Source of the DNA: Klebsiella pneumoniae
Lineage (GTDB): Bacteria; Pseudomonadota; Gammaproteobacteria; Pseudomonadales; UBA5518
Assembly: GCA_945862145.1 (NCBI GenBank)
Contig: CAMAXE010000003.1
Coordinates: 1-64,000, forward strand
Direction of reading: 5' to 3'
DNA: 64,000 bases
Under the pieces are notes generated by a model. That model was not told where the DNA came from. It saw nothing but the letters and a program-made list of their open reading frames with translations, and did no database searches. Shown here piece after piece: positions 32,304 to 44,184 of the stretch (its first letter is position 1; each line of letters starts with the position of its first letter). Position numbers and translations under genes: made by a program.

Positions 32304-33200
32304 TCAGCTCACGGCAGCCACGCTGCGGTTGCGACCCTCGTCCTTGGCGCGATAGAGCGCGCGGTCTGCTCGGTCGAAAAGGTTGCCCACGGTTTCGGCG
32401 TGGATGAACTCGGCGCCGCCGATACTTACCGTGATCCTCCGGGCGGGGTCGGCCTCTGGTTTGCAACGGGCGGCGATGCGGCGGCGGATGCGCTCGGCGA
32501 TCTGCATGCCCTTGGCGATCCCTGTCTGCCCCAGCAGCACCACAAACTCCTCGCCGCCATAACGGAACGCCTGGTCGTAGGGGCGCAGGCAGCCTGCGAG
32601 TTCCGTGGACACGCCGCGGATGACATCGTCGCCAGCGCTGTGACCCAGGCTGTCGTTGATGCGTTTGAAATTGTCGATGTCGACCACCAGCATCGTGAAC
32701 GGCAGGCTGAAGCGGTGGGCTCGCGCCACCTCGGTGGCCACGGCCTGATCCAGCGCCGTCCTGTTGCCAAGGCCCGAGAGCGTGTCGCGACGGGCGAGCA
32801 GCTTCACCCGGTGGTGGTTCAGCGCATTGCGCAAGGGTGCGCCGAGCGGCGCCAGCACGGTGGCGGTGTTTGCCGTGACATCCCCGAAGGCAAAGAGCTC
32901 GATCTGCCCCAAGGTTTCGCCGGCCTGACGAAGTGCGGCCGAGGAGACACGTCGCGTGGCGCGACCGGCCAGAAAACTTTCCCCGGTATCAGCGGTCGTG
33001 TAGCGCACACCGCAGAGCGGGAGCCAGGCGCACATCTCGATCAGGAACTGCTCGAGCAGGGTCTGGACGTCGAGGTGCTGAAACAGGCGGTTCAGGAGTT
33101 GCAGTTCCGCGATGTCCACCTCGGGCGGCAGCTCGGTCTGCTGCCTGAACGCGGCGGGGGTCGCTGGCTGGGGAAACTGGATGATCTCGGCGGTTGGCAT
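32304..33200 (-). CDS. Diguanylate cyclase (GGDEF domain)
   Basis: 298 residues: an N-terminal sensor-like region (1-130) of unrecognised, possibly GAF-type fold, then a GGDEF domain. The active-site motif is GGEEF at 215-219, and an inhibitory RxxD site (RPYD 206-209) lies five residues upstream, so the enzyme is likely product-inhibited. DTLSGLGNRTAL and VVDIDNFKRINDSLGHSAGDDVI are further core motifs. It makes cyclic di-GMP, opposing the HD-GYP protein encoded at 23612-25000. Soluble, convergent with rluB. Confidence 0.92.
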   Translation of the reverse strand: MPTAEIIQFPQPATPAAFRQQTELPPEVDIAELQLLNRLFQHLDVQTLLEQFLIEMCAWLPLCGVRYTTADTGESFLAGRATRRVSSAALRQAGETLGQIELFAFGDVTANTATVLAPLGAPLRNALNHHRVKLLARRDTLSGLGNRTALDQAVATEVARAHRFSLPFTMLVVDIDNFKRINDSLGHSAGDDVIRGVSTELAGCLRPYDQAFRYGGEEFVVLLGQTGIAKGMQIAERIRRRIAARCKPEADPARRITVSIGGAEFIHAETVGNLFDRADRALYRAKDEGRNRSVAAVS

Positions 33201-33375
33201 GGGCGCTCTCCCGTAACTGGGCTTGAGCGAGCAAAGCGATATCCGTGCCAGCCGGGGTGTCGATGTTCATCTTATTGAATTGCTTGGCTATAACGGATGT
33301 CGCGCGAGGCCTTTAAGTGTCCAGGCGGCGGAACTTTGACGCGCGCCGTGCGCCGCTTGCCGCCCAAGGCAGTGC

Positions 33376-34125
33376 TTAGCCGCCCTGAGCATCCAGTGAT
33401 TGGCCGTTCACATCCCGGCTCGCATCGCCCATCAGAAATAAGTAGGTGGGCATGATGCCGGCCGGCTCTGGATTACGGGTAGGTGTTTCCGCCGGGTAAG
33501 CGGCCCGGCGCATGGCGGTATTGGTGGCGCCCGGGTTGATGCAGTTCACCCGGACCGCACTGGTGCTGCCCAGTTCATCGGCGAAGACCTGGCAGAGCCC
33601 CTCTACGGCGAATTTGGAAACCGCATAGGCGCCCCAGAAGGCCTTGCCGCGACGGCCCACCCCCGAACTGGTGAACACCACGGATGCCGCTGGTGCCGCG
33701 CGCATGGCGGGCAGTAGCGCACGTGTCAGCATGAAGCCCGCTTCCGCATTCACGGCCATCAATTCGCGCCAGTCGCGCAGCGGGTACTGGTCGAGGGGTT
33801 TGCGTGGTCCGAGCAATGCCGCGTTGTGCAGCAGACCGTGCAGGCAGCCGAGTTGTTCCTCGACCTGTGCGGCGAGCGCGGCGTAGTGCTCCTCGGTGGC
33901 CTGGGCGAGATCCAGCACCTGGATGATCGGCTCGGGTCCGCCGGCCGTCACGATGGCGTCGTAGCTCGCCTCGAGTTTTTGCTGTCCGCGACCTAGCAAC
34001 ACTAAGGTGGCCCCATGTGCTGCGAAGCACAGTGCGGCTGCCTTGCCGATGCCGTCTCCGGCGCCTGTGACGAGCACATTACGCCCTGCCAGCAGGTCGG
34101 GCGGAGCGCGGTAGAGGCGTGTCAT
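33376..34125 (-). CDS. yciK: Short-chain dehydrogenase/reductase YciK
   Basis: 249 residues with the Rossmann motif VLVTGAGDGIGKAAALCFAAHGA, LHNAALLGPRKPLDQYP, a Ser in VVFTSSGVGRRGKAFWGAY, and the catalytic YAVSK; NCINPGATNT follows. The C-terminal end GDASRDVNGQSLDAQGG is characteristic of the YciK group. The physiological substrate is not settled. It is last in the set mtaD-ubiG-gph-yciK, matching the Pseudomonas order. Confidence 0.92.
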   Translation of the reverse strand: MTRLYRAPPDLLAGRNVLVTGAGDGIGKAAALCFAAHGATLVLLGRGQQKLEASYDAIVTAGGPEPIIQVLDLAQATEEHYAALAAQVEEQLGCLHGLLHNAALLGPRKPLDQYPLRDWRELMAVNAEAGFMLTRALLPAMRAAPAASVVFTSSGVGRRGKAFWGAYAVSKFAVEGLCQVFADELGSTSAVRVNCINPGATNTAMRRAAYPAETPTRNPEPAGIMPTYLFLMGDASRDVNGQSLDAQGG

Positions 34126-34140
34126 GGCGGTCTCCGGTGT

Positions 34141-34806
34141 TCAGTCGATCAGCAGGTGGGTGAGCGCTGCGACGTCCTGTGCCACGAAGTCGGCACCCCA
34201 GGGCAGCACGGACTCATCCGCCGCCAGGTAGCCCCAGGCGGCGGCGATGGTACGCATGCCTGCGCTGCGACCGGCCTCGATGTCGCGGGCGTGATCGCCC
34301 ACATAGATGGATCTGCCGGGCTCGCAGCCAAGCTGCTGGCAGGCGAGCAGCAGTGGTTCGGGATCTGGCTTGGTCCGGCTCACGTGATCCGGGCAGATCA
34401 GCACGGCGGCGGGCGGTTGCAGGGCCATTCGCGCGAGCAGGGGCGCGGCGAGGTAGTGCGGCTTGTTGGTGACCACGCCCCAGGCAATCCCGCGCGCCGC
34501 GAGCGCTGCGAGCAGTTCGCGCATCCCGTCGAAGGGTGTGGTTTCGATTGCCAGACCTGACTCGTATAGCTCGAGCAGTCGGCTGCGCAGGGGCTCGAAG
34601 CCCGGTTCGCCGTCGGCGATGCCAAAGGCGAGTTTCACCAGGGCGCGGGCGCCATGCGAGACCGTGGCGCGGATCTGCTCGAAGGGCAGTGGCGCACGGT
34701 CGTGCTCGCGGAGCATCTGGTTCACCACGGCGGCAAAATCCGGCGCGGTGTCGAGCAGCGTGCCGTCGAGATCGAAGAGCACTGCCTGCAGCGCATCAGC
34801 GCTCAT
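34141..34806 (-). CDS. mupP: HAD-family phosphatase, Gph/MupP type
   Basis: 221 residues from ATG 34806, overlapping the ubiG stop (ATGA). HAD motifs: [16 protein letters not shown] (nucleophile Asp), [19 protein letters not shown] (Lys), and [18 protein letters not shown]. The sequence resembles phosphoglycolate phosphatase. In Pseudomonas the gene in this exact neighbourhood encodes MupP, the N-acetylmuramic acid 6-phosphate phosphatase of peptidoglycan recycling, so I favour MupP over Gph on context. The symbol is an inference from synteny. Confidence 0.8.
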   Translation of the reverse strand: MSADALQAVLFDLDGTLLDTAPDFAAVVNQMLREHDRAPLPFEQIRATVSHGARALVKLAFGIADGEPGFEPLRSRLLELYESGLAIETTPFDGMRELLAALAARGIAWGVVTNKPHYLAAPLLARMALQPPAAVLICPDHVSRTKPDPEPLLLACQQLGCEPGRSIYVGDHARDIEAGRSAGMRTIAAAWGYLAADESVLPWGADFVAQDVAALTHLLID

Positions 34807-35516
34807 GGGCGGCGACGTGCGTGGACGAGGTAATTCACCGCCACATCGCGGCTGAGCGAGAAGTGCTGGGTCACGGGGTTGTATTGCATGCCCGTGATCT
34901 CCTCCGTGTGAAGCCCGGCCTGGCGCATCCAGCCTGCGAGTTCGGCCGGGCGAATGAACTTGGCGTAATCGTGCGTGCCTTTTGGCAGCAGGCGCAGCAC
35001 ATGTTCGGCGCCGATGATGGCAAACAGCCAGCTCTTGGGATTGCGGTTGATGGTGGCGAAGTAGACATCGCCACCCGGGCGGACCAGCGCCGCACATGAG
35101 GCTACCAGCGCAGCGGGATCCGGCACGTGCTCCAGCACCTCAAGGCAGGTGACTACATCGAAACTCGCCGGTTCCGCGGCCGCGAGATCCTCCACTGCGG
35201 TGAAGCGGTAGTCGATGTCGAGTCCGGATTCGAGCAGATGCAGGCGCGCCACCGCGAGCGGCGCCTCCCCGAGATCGATGCCCGTCACCGTGGCGCCGCG
35301 CAGCGCCAGTCCTTCGCTCAGGATGCCGCCCCCGCAGCCGACGTCGAGGATGCGCTTGCCCGCCACGGGCGAGCGCGCATCGATGAAGTTCGCGCGCAGT
35401 GGGTTCATGCGATGCAGCGGGCGGAACTCGCCGTTGGGATCCCACCAGCGGCTGGCGAGGGCCTCGAACTTGGCGATTTCCGCCGGATCTACGTTTAGCC
35501 GTCGCGTTGCCGTCAT
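34803..35516 (-). CDS. ubiG: Ubiquinone biosynthesis O-methyltransferase UbiG
   Basis: 237 residues from ATG 35516, which overlaps the mtaD stop. UbiG carries out both O-methylations in ubiquinone synthesis. Motifs are [29 protein letters not shown] in part ([12 protein letters not shown]), the SAM loop [42 protein letters not shown], and [20 protein letters not shown]. Complete length; ATGA overlaps on both sides. Confidence 0.95.
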   Translation of the reverse strand: MTATRRLNVDPAEIAKFEALASRWWDPNGEFRPLHRMNPLRANFIDARSPVAGKRILDVGCGGGILSEGLALRGATVTGIDLGEAPLAVARLHLLESGLDIDYRFTAVEDLAAAEPASFDVVTCLEVLEHVPDPAALVASCAALVRPGGDVYFATINRNPKSWLFAIIGAEHVLRLLPKGTHDYAKFIRPAELAGWMRQAGLHTEEITGMQYNPVTQHFSLSRDVAVNYLVHARRRP

Positions 35517-36847
35517 TGGGCTTTCCCCGTTCCTGCCGTGAATATGCGGTCTCGCCATGCCTGCGCCGCCTCGAGCAGGGCCGGCTCGTCGAGCGAGAGC
35601 AGGCGGCCATCCTCGAGCTGTAATTTCCCCTCGATCCAGGCGTGCGTCACCTGATGTGCTCCCGCCGCGTAAATGAGCGCCGAGTGCGGGTCGTAGACGG
35701 GCTGGCAGCCCAGTCGGTGCAGATCGACGGCGATCAGGTCGGCCTCCTTGCCAGGCAGCAGACTCCCGATGCGCTCGGCGATACCCATTGCCTCCGCACC
35801 CGCCAGTGTCGCCAGCCGCAGTGCCCGGTGAGCCGAAAGCGCGGTTGGATCCCCGCTCGAGCCCTTGGCTACCAGTGCCGCCAGGCGGGCCTCGCCGAAG
35901 AGATCGAGCGTGTTGTTGCTGGCGGCCCCATCGGTGCCGATGCACACGTTCACCCCCGCCGCCAGCAGGTCCCTGGTCGGACAGAAACCGGAGGCGAGCT
36001 TCAGGTTGGAGCTGGGGCAGTGGACGACGTGCACACCCTCGCGCACCAGCAGTTGCATATCGCCCGGCGACACCTGCGTCATGTGTACGGCCTGCAGGCG
36101 CGGCGAGAGCAGTCCCAGCCGATCGAGCCGCTCGATGGGGCGCATGCCATGCACGGATATCGAATCGGCAACCTCCCCGGCGGTCTCCTGCAGGTGTATC
36201 TGCACCGGCGCATCGAGTTCCGCCGCGAGCACCGTGATCCGCGCCAATGTCGCGTCGGAGTTGGTGTAGGGAGCATGCGGTCCGAAGGCAAATACCAGCC
36301 TCGGGTTGGACTTGAAGCGGTCGCGGGCCTCGAGTCCTTTGCTCAGGTACTCATCGGCATTGCGCGCCCAGGGCGTAGGGTGGTCGAGAATCGGGAAGGC
36401 GATCTGGGCGCGCATGCCGGCATCAACCACGGCTTCAGCGGCGACATCGGGAAAGAAGTACATGTCGCTGAAGCAGGTGGTGCCCGATCGCAGCATCTCG
36501 GCAATGGCGAGGCGGGTGCCAGTGCGCACGAAATCCTCGCCCACGAAACGGCCCTCGGCGGGCCAGATCCAGTCCTGCAGCCACTGCGCGAGGGCGTGGT
36601 CGTCAGCCAGCCCGCGCAGCAGCGTCATGGCCGCGTGGCAATGCGCGTTCACCAGCCCGGGCATCAGGAGGTGGCGGTCGAGCCGCCAGACCTTGGGCGC
36701 CGTCCAGCGCTCTGCGGCTGTGTTGGAGGGCTCGATGCCCAGCACACGGCCGTCCGCGATGGCGAGTGCGTGGTGCTCGAGGATGGTATCGGCGGGCTCT
36801 ATGGGCAGGACCCAGCGGGCGTGGATGATCTGGTCGGCGTGCTGCAA
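35513..36847 (-). CDS. mtaD: 5-methylthioadenosine/S-adenosylhomocysteine deaminase (TRZ/ATZ family)
   Basis: 444 residues of the amidohydrolase superfamily. Metal and substrate residues: [19 protein letters not shown] (HCH), [23 protein letters not shown] and [18 protein letters not shown]. The family deaminates methylthioadenosine or S-adenosylhomocysteine in methionine salvage; in Pseudomonas the syntenic gene (PA3170) has been shown to deaminate methylthioadenosine. mtnA, usually placed between it and gyrA, is absent here. First in the operon mtaD-ubiG-mupP; divergent from gyrA. Confidence 0.9.
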   Translation of the reverse strand: MQHADQIIHARWVLPIEPADTILEHHALAIADGRVLGIEPSNTAAERWTAPKVWRLDRHLLMPGLVNAHCHAAMTLLRGLADDHALAQWLQDWIWPAEGRFVGEDFVRTGTRLAIAEMLRSGTTCFSDMYFFPDVAAEAVVDAGMRAQIAFPILDHPTPWARNADEYLSKGLEARDRFKSNPRLVFAFGPHAPYTNSDATLARITVLAAELDAPVQIHLQETAGEVADSISVHGMRPIERLDRLGLLSPRLQAVHMTQVSPGDMQLLVREGVHVVHCPSSNLKLASGFCPTRDLLAAGVNVCIGTDGAASNNTLDLFGEARLAALVAKGSSGDPTALSAHRALRLATLAGAEAMGIAERIGSLLPGKEADLIAVDLHRLGCQPVYDPHSALIYAAGAHQVTHAWIEGKLQLEDGRLLSLDEPALLEAAQAWRDRIFTAGTGKAQ

Positions 36848-37058
36848 ACGGGTCTCCCGGGGCGAGGCGTGGGTGGGGCAATAAAACCTCGGGCAGTATA
36901 GCCGTTGCCCCCTGCTTTCCGGCCCCTCGCCCGCCTGCCGTGGAAGGGGGGGGCTGTGCTACCATGCCGCGCTTTCGGGGAGGCTCGGGATCAAGCCCTG
37001 CCGACTCGGCGCGGATGCCTCCCCGGCCCCGTGCTCAGATAAAAAATTCCAGGTGCCT

Positions 37059-39647
37059 ATGGTCGAGCTAGCGAAGGAAATCCAGCCCGTCAGCATCGAG
37101 GCCGAACTCCGGCAGTCCTATCTCGATTACGCCATGAGCGTCATCGTGGGCCGGGCACTCCCCGATGTCCGCGATGGCCTGAAACCGGTGCACAGGCGGG
37201 TGCTCTTCGCGATGAGCGTGCTGGGCAACGACTGGAACAAGGGCTACAAAAAGTCTGCCCGCATCGTGGGCGACGTGATCGGCAAGTACCACCCGCACGG
37301 CGACTCCGCTGTCTACGACACGATCGTGCGGATGGCTCAGTCCTTCTCGATGCGCTACGTGCTGATCGAAGGTCAGGGTAATTTCGGCTCGGTCGATGGA
37401 GATTCTGCCGCGGCGATGCGTTACACGGAGATCCGCATGAAGCGGATCGCCCACGACCTGATGGCGGATCTCGACAAAGATACCGTTGATTTCGTCCCCA
37501 ATTACGATGGCACCGAGCAGATTCCCGTCGTGCTGCCCACCCGGGTTCCCAACCTGCTGGTGAACGGATCGGCCGGCATCGCGGTCGGCATGGCCACTAA
37601 CATCCCTCCGCACAATCTCGGCGAAGTGGTCAGGGCCTGTCTGGCGCTGATCGCCGATCCGGAGCTTCCCATCGACGATCTGATCCGTCTCGTGCCAGGG
37701 CCGGACTTCCCCACGGGAGGTATCATCCAGGGCCGCGCGGGCATTCTCGAGGCCTACCGCACCGGGCGCGGGCGTATCTTCGTCAGGGCCAAGGCGGAGG
37801 TGATAGTCGATGATGCAAGCAACCGCGACACCATCATCATCCACGAGATCCCCTACCAGCTGAACAAGGCGCGCCTGATCGAGAAGATCGCCGAGCTGGT
37901 GAAGGACAAGCAGATCGAGGGCATCAGCGAACTGCGTGACGAGTCCGACAAGGACGGCCTGCGCGTCGTGATCGAACTGCGGCGCGGCGAGTCCGGCGAA
38001 GTGGTGCTCAACAATCTCTACAAGCAGACCCAGCTCGAGAGCGTCTTCGGCATCAACATGGTCGCGCTGGTCGATGGCCAGCCCCGCACTCTCAACCTGA
38101 AGGAAATCATCGAGGCCTTCCTGCGGCATCGTCGCGAGGTGGTCACCCGCCGCACGGTGTTCCTGCTCCGCAAGGCCCGCGAGCGCACACACGTGCTCGA
38201 AGGGCTCGCCATCGCGCTGGCCAACATCGACGCGGTGATCGAACTGATCCGCAACTCCGCAAGTTCTGCCGAAGCCCGCGAGCGCCTTGTTGCGCGCGAG
38301 TGGGCGCCCGGCGGCGTGGCCGCGATGCTGGAGCGCACCGGCTCGACCGCCTCCCGCCCGGAGGATCTGGAGGCGCGCTATGGCCTGGCAGACGGGGTCT
38401 ACCGGCTCTCGCCCGAGCAGGCTCAGGCCATCCTCGATCTGCGCCTGCACCGGCTCACCGGACTGGAGCATGAAAAGCTTCTCGATGAGTACCAGCAGAA
38501 GCTCGCCGAGATCGCCGATTACCTCGAGATCCTGGCCGACCCGGACCGCCTGATGCGCGTGATCCGTGAAGAGCTCGAGACGGTGGTTGCGGACTACGGC
38601 GATGCCCGTCGTACCGAGATTGTCGATGACCGCCACAACATCACCACCGAGGACCTGATCACGCCTGAGGAGCGGGTGGTGACGGTGTCTTTCAGCGGCT
38701 ACGCCAAGGGGCAACCCCTGGATGCCTACCAATCGCAGCGTCGCGGCGGCATGGGTCGCTCGGGCGCACCCGTGAAAGACGAGGACTCGATCGAGCACCT
38801 GCTGGTCGCCAATACCCACGACACCATCCTGTGCTTCTCCGACCGTGGCCGCGTCTTCTGGCTCAAGGTGTACGGGATTCCGGTGGCATCGCGCGCTGCC
38901 AAGGGTCGCCCGCTGGTGAATTTGCTCAATCTGGAGCAGGGCGAGCGCATCACCTCGCTGCTCCCGGTCAAAGAGTTCAGCGCGGAGCGCTACGTGTTCA
39001 TGGCGACCTCCGACGGCACGGTTAAAAAGACCTCACTCGACTTTTTCTCGCGGCCCCGGGCCGCAGGCCTGATCGCCATCGATCTTGGCGAGGGCGATCA
39101 CCTGGTAGGCACCGCCATCACCGATGGCGAGAATGACATCCTTCTTTTCAGCAGTTCGGGCAAGTCGGTGCGCTTTCGCGAATCCGACGTGCGTCCGATG
39201 GGTCGTTCGGCCCACGGCGTGCGGGGTATGCGTCTGGCGGCAGGGCACACCGTGGTATCCCTGATCGTTCCCGATCCGCTGTTGCCAGAAGTACTCACCA
39301 TGAGCAAGAACGGCTATGGAAAGCGCACGCCCATCGGCGAGTTTCCGCTCCACGGACGTGGTGTCCAGGGCGTGATCGCGATGCAGGTGAGCGAGCGAAA
39401 CGGGCGGCTGGTCGGGGCGCTTGGCGTGGCCTCAACCGACCAGATCATGCTGAGCACCGACCAGGGCACCCTGTTGCGCACCGGTGTGCAGCAGATTTCG
39501 CTGGTGAGCCGTAACACCCAGGGCGTTCGTTTGATGAATGTCCGGGACGGCGAAAAAATCGCCGGCTTCGCACGCGTCGCGGAGGCGGAAGCCGATGTCG
39601 ATGCGGACGCTTCGGCCCTGACGAACGAGGCAGCGCCCGACGCCTGA
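37059..39647 (+). CDS. gyrA: DNA gyrase subunit A
   Basis: 862 residues from ATG 37059 ([17 protein letters not shown]); a GTG two codons earlier is possible. With this start the numbering equals E. coli: the quinolone-determining residues are S83 and D87 ([13 protein letters not shown]), the wild-type, sensitive form, and Y122 (AMRYTEIR) is the DNA-cleaving tyrosine. The GyrA box reads QRRGGMG. The six-bladed C-terminal domain follows and the tail is acidic ([10 protein letters not shown]). GyrA with GyrB introduces negative supercoils. It heads a run gyrA-serC-pheA-tyrA-aroA-cmk-rpsA. Confidence 0.98.
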   Translation: MVELAKEIQPVSIEAELRQSYLDYAMSVIVGRALPDVRDGLKPVHRRVLFAMSVLGNDWNKGYKKSARIVGDVIGKYHPHGDSAVYDTIVRMAQSFSMRYVLIEGQGNFGSVDGDSAAAMRYTEIRMKRIAHDLMADLDKDTVDFVPNYDGTEQIPVVLPTRVPNLLVNGSAGIAVGMATNIPPHNLGEVVRACLALIADPELPIDDLIRLVPGPDFPTGGIIQGRAGILEAYRTGRGRIFVRAKAEVIVDDASNRDTIIIHEIPYQLNKARLIEKIAELVKDKQIEGISELRDESDKDGLRVVIELRRGESGEVVLNNLYKQTQLESVFGINMVALVDGQPRTLNLKEIIEAFLRHRREVVTRRTVFLLRKARERTHVLEGLAIALANIDAVIELIRNSASSAEARERLVAREWAPGGVAAMLERTGSTASRPEDLEARYGLADGVYRLSPEQAQAILDLRLHRLTGLEHEKLLDEYQQKLAEIADYLEILADPDRLMRVIREELETVVADYGDARRTEIVDDRHNITTEDLITPEERVVTVSFSGYAKGQPLDAYQSQRRGGMGRSGAPVKDEDSIEHLLVANTHDTILCFSDRGRVFWLKVYGIPVASRAAKGRPLVNLLNLEQGERITSLLPVKEFSAERYVFMATSDGTVKKTSLDFFSRPRAAGLIAIDLGEGDHLVGTAITDGENDILLFSSSGKSVRFRESDVRPMGRSAHGVRGMRLAAGHTVVSLIVPDPLLPEVLTMSKNGYGKRTPIGEFPLHGRGVQGVIAMQVSERNGRLVGALGVASTDQIMLSTDQGTLLRTGVQQISLVSRNTQGVRLMNVRDGEKIAGFARVAEAEADVDADASALTNEAAPDA

Positions 39648-39704
39648 GGGCTTGCGGGCGTCTCGCCCATTTCACCGATCCACAAGACGGAGGTTTTCCG
39701 GCAG

Positions 39705-40784
<1,080 letters not shown>

Positions 40785-40788
40785 GTGC

Positions 40789-41919
40789 ATGACCGATCCC
40801 TTGGCTCCCGAGGCCGAGCTCGGGCGTATTCGCGCTGACATCGATGAGGTCGACCGGCAGATCCAGGCGCTGCTCAACCGGCGGGCCGAATGCGCCCAGC
40901 GGGTTGCCGAGGTCAAGCGTGCGGAGTTGCTCGCCTCCGGCGCAGGAGGCACGCCCTCAGGGCAGCCGACCTTCTACCGCCCCGAGCGTGAGGCGCAAGT
41001 GTTGCGCAGCGTGATGGAGCGTAATACGGGTCCGTTGCCGGCCGAGGAGGTCGCGCATATTTTCCGCGAGATAATGTCCGCCTGCCTGGCGCTTGAGCGA
41101 CCCGTGCGGGTGGCCTTTCTTGGGCCCGAGGGCACCTTCACCCAGGCCGCCGCGCTGAAACACTTCGGCCATGCCGTGAACAGCAGCGCGTTGGGAACGA
41201 TCGGCGCGGTATTCGAGGACGTGGAGGCAGGCAACGTCGACTACGGCGTGGTGCCAGTGGAAAACTCCACCGAAGGCATGGTCACCCACACGTTGGATAA
41301 CTTCATCCGGTCGCCGCTCAAGATCTGCGGCGAAGTCGAGATGCCGATCCGGCTTCATTTGCTGGCCGCGCCGGGCGTAGCAGCCGGCGGGATCAGGCGC
41401 ATCTGCGCCCACCAGCAGGCCCTCGCACAGTGCCGGGGCTGGCTCGAGAAACACTGGCCCGGCGTGGAACAGGCGGCTGTCTCCAGCAATGGTGAGGCCG
41501 CGCGCCTCGCGGCACTGGATCCTTCCATGGCTGCGGTGGCCGGTGACATCGCACGCGAGGGCCATGGCCTCGCGTGCCTTGCCAGTAATATCCAGGACTA
41601 CGCCGACAACACCACGCGATTCCTCGTGATCGGGCGTGAAGGCGCGCGGCCCAGCGGTCATGACAAGACCTCGATCATCGCCTCGACCCATAACCGGCCC
41701 GGTGCCCTGTTCAGGCTATTGGAGCCCTTCCAGCGTGAGCAAGTGATGCTGACGCGCATCGATACCCGTCCCTCGCGCACCGAGACCTGGACCTACCTTT
41801 TCTTTATCGAGTTCGAGGGTCATCAGGAAGACCCGCGTATTGCCGCGGTGCTGCGCGAGATCCAGGAGCAGACCGTGATGATCAAGATACTGGGCTCCTA
41901 CCCGCAGGCGGTGCTCTGA
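40789..41919 (+). CDS. pheA: Bifunctional chorismate mutase/prephenate dehydratase PheA
   Basis: 376 residues from ATG 40789, five bases after the serC stop codon; the frame is open further upstream inside serC. Three parts: chorismate mutase AroQ domain (about 10-100, LGRIRADIDEVDRQIQALLNRRAE), prephenate dehydratase (105-285, FLGPEGTFTQAAALKHFG and VVPVENSTEGMVTHTLD), and an ACT regulatory domain (about 295-370, SIIASTHNRPGALFRLLEPF) for phenylalanine feedback. The ESRP motif of the ACT domain appears as TRIDTRPSRTETW. Confidence 0.96.
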   Translation: MTDPLAPEAELGRIRADIDEVDRQIQALLNRRAECAQRVAEVKRAELLASGAGGTPSGQPTFYRPEREAQVLRSVMERNTGPLPAEEVAHIFREIMSACLALERPVRVAFLGPEGTFTQAAALKHFGHAVNSSALGTIGAVFEDVEAGNVDYGVVPVENSTEGMVTHTLDNFIRSPLKICGEVEMPIRLHLLAAPGVAAGGIRRICAHQQALAQCRGWLEKHWPGVEQAAVSSNGEAARLAALDPSMAAVAGDIAREGHGLACLASNIQDYADNTTRFLVIGREGARPSGHDKTSIIASTHNRPGALFRLLEPFQREQVMLTRIDTRPSRTETWTYLFFIEFEGHQEDPRIAAVLREIQEQTVMIKILGSYPQAVL

Positions 41920-41920
41920 G

Positions 41921-42847
41921 ATGACGGGGCCTGCACCGCGCGCCGGCCGGGTGCTGGTGGTCGGGCTCGGCCTGATCGGCGGCTCCGTTGCTGCAGCCCT
42001 GCGAGAGGGGGGGTTTGCGCGCGAAATCACGGGTTATGATCAGGATCAAGCGTGCGCAGCGCGGGCGCTGGGGCGCGGTCTGGTCGATGCCACGGCAGCC
42101 TCTCTCGAGGAGGCACTCCGTAGCGCTGAACTGGTGGTGATCGCGGTCCCTGCGCTCTGCGTGGAGCAGGTGCTGGTGGCTATACGCGACTCCGCGCGAG
42201 CCGATGTGGTTATCACCGATGTGGCGAGCGCCAAGGGCGTCGTGCTGGAGTCCGCCCGCCGGGTGTTCGGCGCGCTGCCGCCGGGACTCGTGCCCGGTCA
42301 TCCCATCGCCGGCTCCGAGCGCTCGGGCGTAGAGGCGGCGCGGCTGGATCTCTTCCGCGGCCACCGCGTTATTCTGACGCCGCACGCGGGCACGGCACCC
42401 GCAGCCCTTGAACTGATCGAGGCGATGTGGATCTGCGCCGGCGCCGCAGTGACCTGCATGGAGGCAGGCGAACACGACCGCATACTTGCGCTGACCAGTC
42501 ACCTGCCTCATGTGCTTGCCTTCACGCTCGTCAATGCCCTCTCGCAGCAAGACTCCAGTGAGCAGATCTTCCGCTACGCCGCAGGCGGCTTCCGTGATTT
42601 CACCCGCATTGCCTCGAGCGATCCGCTGATGTGGCGCGATATCGCTCTCGCCAACCGCGATTCGCTGCTTGCCGCGATCGACGTGTTCACCGAGAGCCTT
42701 GCGGGGCTGCGGGAGAGCGTCGCGAATTCTGATACCGCGGCGCTGCATGCCCTTTTTGCCTCGGCGCATGGTGCGCGCGGGCGGTACCTGCAATGGCTCG
42801 AGGCGGCGCAAGCGCCCGCCGCCGCCAGTTCCGGAGACGATGCATGA
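41921..42847 (+). CDS. tyrA: Prephenate dehydrogenase TyrA (stand-alone)
   Basis: 308 residues. NAD-binding Rossmann motif VLVVGLGLIGGSVAAALRE, DVASAKG, PGHPIAGSERSGVEAARLDLFRGHRVILTP in pieces (GHPIAGSE, LFRGHRVIL), and LPHVLAFTLVNAL, FRDFTRIASSDPLMWRDI. It converts prephenate to 4-hydroxyphenylpyruvate. In Pseudomonas this domain is fused to AroA; here it ends in an ATGA overlap with a separate aroA. It starts one base after the pheA stop; hisC, common at this point, is absent. Confidence 0.95.
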   Translation: MTGPAPRAGRVLVVGLGLIGGSVAAALREGGFAREITGYDQDQACAARALGRGLVDATAASLEEALRSAELVVIAVPALCVEQVLVAIRDSARADVVITDVASAKGVVLESARRVFGALPPGLVPGHPIAGSERSGVEAARLDLFRGHRVILTPHAGTAPAALELIEAMWICAGAAVTCMEAGEHDRILALTSHLPHVLAFTLVNALSQQDSSEQIFRYAAGGFRDFTRIASSDPLMWRDIALANRDSLLAAIDVFTESLAGLRESVANSDTAALHALFASAHGARGRYLQWLEAAQAPAAASSGDDA

Positions 42848-44184
42848 TGGTTTCGAGTCCCGATTTCATCGCCTCGGGCGGCACGGCGCTCCGCGGGGAA
42901 ATCCGCGTGGCAGGCGACAAATCCATCTCGCATCGTGCGGTCATGCTCGGCTCGATCGCCGAGGGTGTGACCGAGATCGAGGGTTTTCTCGAGGGTGAGG
43001 ACAGCCTCGCCACCCTGGCGGCGTTCCGTGCGATGGGCGTGCGCATCGACCGTCCATCGCCCGGGCGCGTGACGGTGCATGGCGTGGGCTTGCACGGACT
43101 GCAGGCGCCGGCGGGTGATCTCGATCTGGGCAATTCGGGCACGTCGATGCGGCTGCTCGCAGGTCTGCTGGCCGGGCAGTCTTTTGCCACGCGATTGGTG
43201 GGCGACGCCTCGCTCACGCGCCGCCCGATGGCGCGCGTAGCGGAGCCGTTGCGGCTGATGAGCGCGCAGATCGATACCGCCCCGGGCGGTCGACCCCCGC
43301 TCGAGATCCGTGGTGGGGCCGCATTGAAGGGCATCGAATACCGCATGCCCGTGGCCAGCGCGCAGGTGAAATCGGCGCTGCTGCTGGCGGGGCTTTACGC
43401 GCAGGGCACCACGCGGGTGATCGAACCCGCGCCGACCCGCGATCACACTGAGCGCATGCTCGCGGGCTTCGGTTATCCGCTGCGCCGCGAGGGAGCGTTT
43501 GCGGAGCTGCAAGGTGGCGGGCGGCTGCAAGGTGCGGCGCTGCAGGTGCCGGCGGATATTTCCTCGGCAGCATTTTTCCTCGTTGCCGCCAGCATCGCGC
43601 CGGGATCTGACCTGCTGTTGCGGGGCGTCGGCATCAATCCCACCCGTACCGGGGTGATCGGCATCCTGCGCGCGATGGGCGCTTCGATCGAGATTCTCGC
43701 CGAGCGCGAGTCTGGCGGGGAGCCGGTTGCCGACCTGCGGGTCCGGGGCACGGCGCTGCGAGGCATTGTGATTCCCGAGGAACTCGTGCCGCTGGCAATC
43801 GATGAATTTCCTGTGCTCTTCGTCGCGGCCGCCTGTGCGGATGGGGAGACGCTCCTGCGCGGCGCCGAGGAGTTGCGTGTGAAGGAGAGTGACCGCATCG
43901 AGGTGATGGCGCGCGGGCTGCGTGCGCTCGGCGTAGAGCTCGAGACCTACCCTGATGGCATACGCATTCGTGGGGGCGCCTCGCTCGCGCCGGCCCGTAT
44001 CGACAGCGGTGGCGATCACCGCATTGCCATGGCCTTCTGCGTTGCCTCGCTGCGCGCCACGGGGCCCATCGTGATCGGCGACTGCGCCAACGTAGCCACT
44101 TCGTTTCCCGGATTCCGCGCTCTTGCAGGCTCGGTCGGCCTGCAGGTAGACGAGCAGCCGGCCGCTATCAGTGAGCCCCTATGA
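42844..44184 (+). CDS. aroA: EPSP synthase AroA
   Basis: 446 residues from ATG 42844, overlapping the tyrA stop; an immediately following second ATG is also possible. Shikimate pathway step joining phosphoenolpyruvate to shikimate 3-phosphate. Motifs: [77 protein letters not shown], and [14 protein letters not shown]. The segment [10 protein letters not shown] keeps the Gly residue of glyphosate-sensitive-type enzymes, but class assignment was not tested. Confidence 0.96.
   Translation: MMVSSPDFIASGGTALRGEIRVAGDKSISHRAVMLGSIAEGVTEIEGFLEGEDSLATLAAFRAMGVRIDRPSPGRVTVHGVGLHGLQAPAGDLDLGNSGTSMRLLAGLLAGQSFATRLVGDASLTRRPMARVAEPLRLMSAQIDTAPGGRPPLEIRGGAALKGIEYRMPVASAQVKSALLLAGLYAQGTTRVIEPAPTRDHTERMLAGFGYPLRREGAFAELQGGGRLQGAALQVPADISSAAFFLVAASIAPGSDLLLRGVGINPTRTGVIGILRAMGASIEILAERESGGEPVADLRVRGTALRGIVIPEELVPLAIDEFPVLFVAAACADGETLLRGAEELRVKESDRIEVMARGLRALGVELETYPDGIRIRGGASLAPARIDSGGDHRIAMAFCVASLRATGPIVIGDCANVATSFPGFRALAGSVGLQVDEQPAAISEPL

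Noticed and set aside
37068-38819. 583-residue reverse-strand open frame opposite gyrA
   Set aside because: It is a shadow of gyrA's GC-rich codon pattern; low-complexity His/Asp/Val-rich translation with no recognisable domain.
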